Assembly: GCA_017302455.1 (NCBI GenBank)
Contig: JAFLDO010000015.1
Coordinates: forward strand, 1-64,000
Reading direction: 5' to 3'
Origin: Accumulibacter sp.
Lineage (GTDB): Bacteria; Pseudomonadota; Gammaproteobacteria; Burkholderiales; Rhodocyclaceae
Length of the DNA stretch: 64,000 nt
Both the position numbers and the translations under genes were made by a program. The stretch's first letter is position 1; each line of letters begins with the position of its first letter. Below are positions 63,074 through 64,000 of this stretch, piece after piece. Under the pieces are notes generated by a model. That model did no database searches. It was given only the letters and a program-made list of their open reading frames with translations, and was not told where the DNA came from.

Positions 63074-64000
63074 ATGAGCAATGTCCACCGACTCGAACGT
63101 GCCTCGAACAGTGATCCGATCCCTCCCGAGGGAACGCGGAGGATCGTCGATGGCGAAGAGCGCGTCCTTTATGACGGCTACTGGATCAAGACCTACCCGG
63201 TCCCGATCGACTCCTTGCAAGCCAAGAAGCTGCTGATCGAAGCGCTCACCCGCCGCTTGTTCAACCACACGGAACACGGCCTCAACATCCCCGGTTGCCG
63301 ACTCGGCGAAGCACGCCAAGCCTATCAGGCGGAAGCCGACCCGAGCAGGCGCCGGGTGAAGGCCGCGATGCTTGCTGGTGCGCTATTCAACAGGGCTACC
63401 GATATCTTCCGAAAACTCGTGGAACTGCAGGCAGACGGCATCGAAATCCGCAGCGACGATGCCCTGATGCGCGAATGCGGCCAGTGTCTTCTCGATGCGA
63501 TGGACCTCGGCCATCTGGTCCTCCATCGCAGCGGCGAAGAGGGAATCGACGAACTCTGGGGCGAACCCTTCCGCGCCTTTTCGATCCCGATCGAGGAGTT
63601 CTACGAAAGTCGTTACATCAAGATCGGCCAAAGCATGCGCGACATCGACCGCATTGCCGATGCGATGATCGCCAACTTCAGCGGCATCCCAGCCTTTGCG
63701 GCGATCGAGCCGCTGGTTCGCGATTTTGCCCGCGCCGCCCGGGTCAAGGCCGAAACCCTGCGCACCGACCCGGACATCTTCGATGTCTGGGCAGAACTGG
63801 TCACGGCCTGCGAACGGCTCGCCAATTTCACTCCGCAAGAAGCGGCCAACATGAAGGGGGGACTCACGGCCCGTCTGGCGCATCGGGTTTCCGACGGACT
63901 CCTGCTGCTGCGCAGCGGCCGGGATTTGGTTTTCTACATTGCCCGCGCGCGCACGCCGATGCCCAGGAGCACCTCCGAGTACATTGCGCGCTGCGAGGCT
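63074..64000 (+). CDS. Uncharacterised protein, partial at the right edge
   Basis: A frame from ATG 63074 (MSNVHRLERASNSDPIPPEG) stays open for 309 codons to the end of the window. It is soluble, with no signal peptide or membrane segment. Features include LYDGYWIKTYPVPIDSLQAK and ALTRRLFNHTEHGLNIPG near the N-terminus, and a central helix-rich part (FSIPIEEFYESRYIKIGQSM). No domain is recognised. Codon use matches neighbouring real genes. Start is chosen as the first ATG after the AT-rich stretch; ribosome-binding sequence is weak (AAAGG about 12 nt upstream). Confidence 0.75.
   Translation, partial: MSNVHRLERASNSDPIPPEGTRRIVDGEERVLYDGYWIKTYPVPIDSLQAKKLLIEALTRRLFNHTEHGLNIPGCRLGEARQAYQAEADPSRRRVKAAMLAGALFNRATDIFRKLVELQADGIEIRSDDALMRECGQCLLDAMDLGHLVLHRSGEEGIDELWGEPFRAFSIPIEEFYESRYIKIGQSMRDIDRIADAMIANFSGIPAFAAIEPLVRDFARAARVKAETLRTDPDIFDVWAELVTACERLANFTPQEAANMKGGLTARLAHRVSDGLLLLRSGRDLVFYIARARTPMPRSTSEYIARCEA

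Noticed and set aside
1-64000. tRNA, rRNA, riboswitch or replication origin
   Set aside because: No tRNA-like cloverleaf, rRNA segment or known riboswitch core was seen by eye; a tRNAscan-SE/Infernal run would be decisive.

Overview
The window is GC-rich, gene-dense DNA that looks chromosomal and betaproteobacterial. The gene content fits a Rhodocyclales / Candidatus Accumulibacter-like organism: a PhaM polyhydroxybutyrate-granule regulator, an acetate permease with its small DUF485 partner, a wax-ester synthase/DGAT enzyme, exosortase-A (PEP-CTERM) accessory genes, a liv-type ABC importer with CoA genes, and several long PAS/GGDEF/EAL signalling proteins. This assignment is inference from gene content; no rRNA or marker gene is present.

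Left edge (1-7.3 kb) is accessory DNA damaged by mobile elements. The end of an IS110-family transposase abuts a five-PAS diguanylate cyclase gene and removes its C-terminus. A cluster of palindromes lies at 3.02-3.24 kb. An MmeI-like fused restriction-modification gene is split by a 448-bp non-coding insertion flanked by CTCGAG duplications. An intact VapBC-type toxin-antitoxin pair follows. From 7.3 to 15.6 kb come a potABCD polyamine importer, a zinc alcohol dehydrogenase, and an envelope group (DUF1302 barrel, LolD-like ATPase, LolA-like protein).

15.8-32.6 kb is a signalling and exosortase-associated region. It holds an exosortase-system acyltransferase, an HDOD-histidine kinase with a REC-PAS-GGDEF-EAL partner, and a VanZ membrane protein. 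A compact run follows: Cys-less asparagine synthase-like protein, exosortase-associated acyl-CoA ligase, PLP decarboxylase, DegT-like aminotransferase and a tandem GNAT protein. Together they look like a route that makes and attaches an amine- or acyl-bearing group to an exopolysaccharide or related product. This is the best candidate in the window for an undercharacterised pathway.

32.8-46.5 kb carries a DMT exporter with a divergent LysR regulator, an MDR-type oxidoreductase, phaM, and a long minus-strand operon (acyl-CoA synthetase, livG-H-M, binding protein, livF, small exported protein, CaiB/AMACR-like enzyme). A Crp/Fnr regulator is divergent from the operon, with a palindrome just upstream of its start. 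46.6-48.9 kb is the acetate permease unit, whose DUF485 gene is broken by a 164-bp terminal-inverted-repeat element. 49-64 kb holds an adhesin-E/alpha-carbonic anhydrase fusion, two alpha/beta hydrolases, a zinc-ribbon membrane protein, a 1038-residue Gln/Pro repeat protein, a WS/DGAT acyltransferase, a membrane-anchored PTS enzyme I, a Spy-like protein divergent from an OmpR/EnvZ-type pair, and an unidentified protein running off the right edge.
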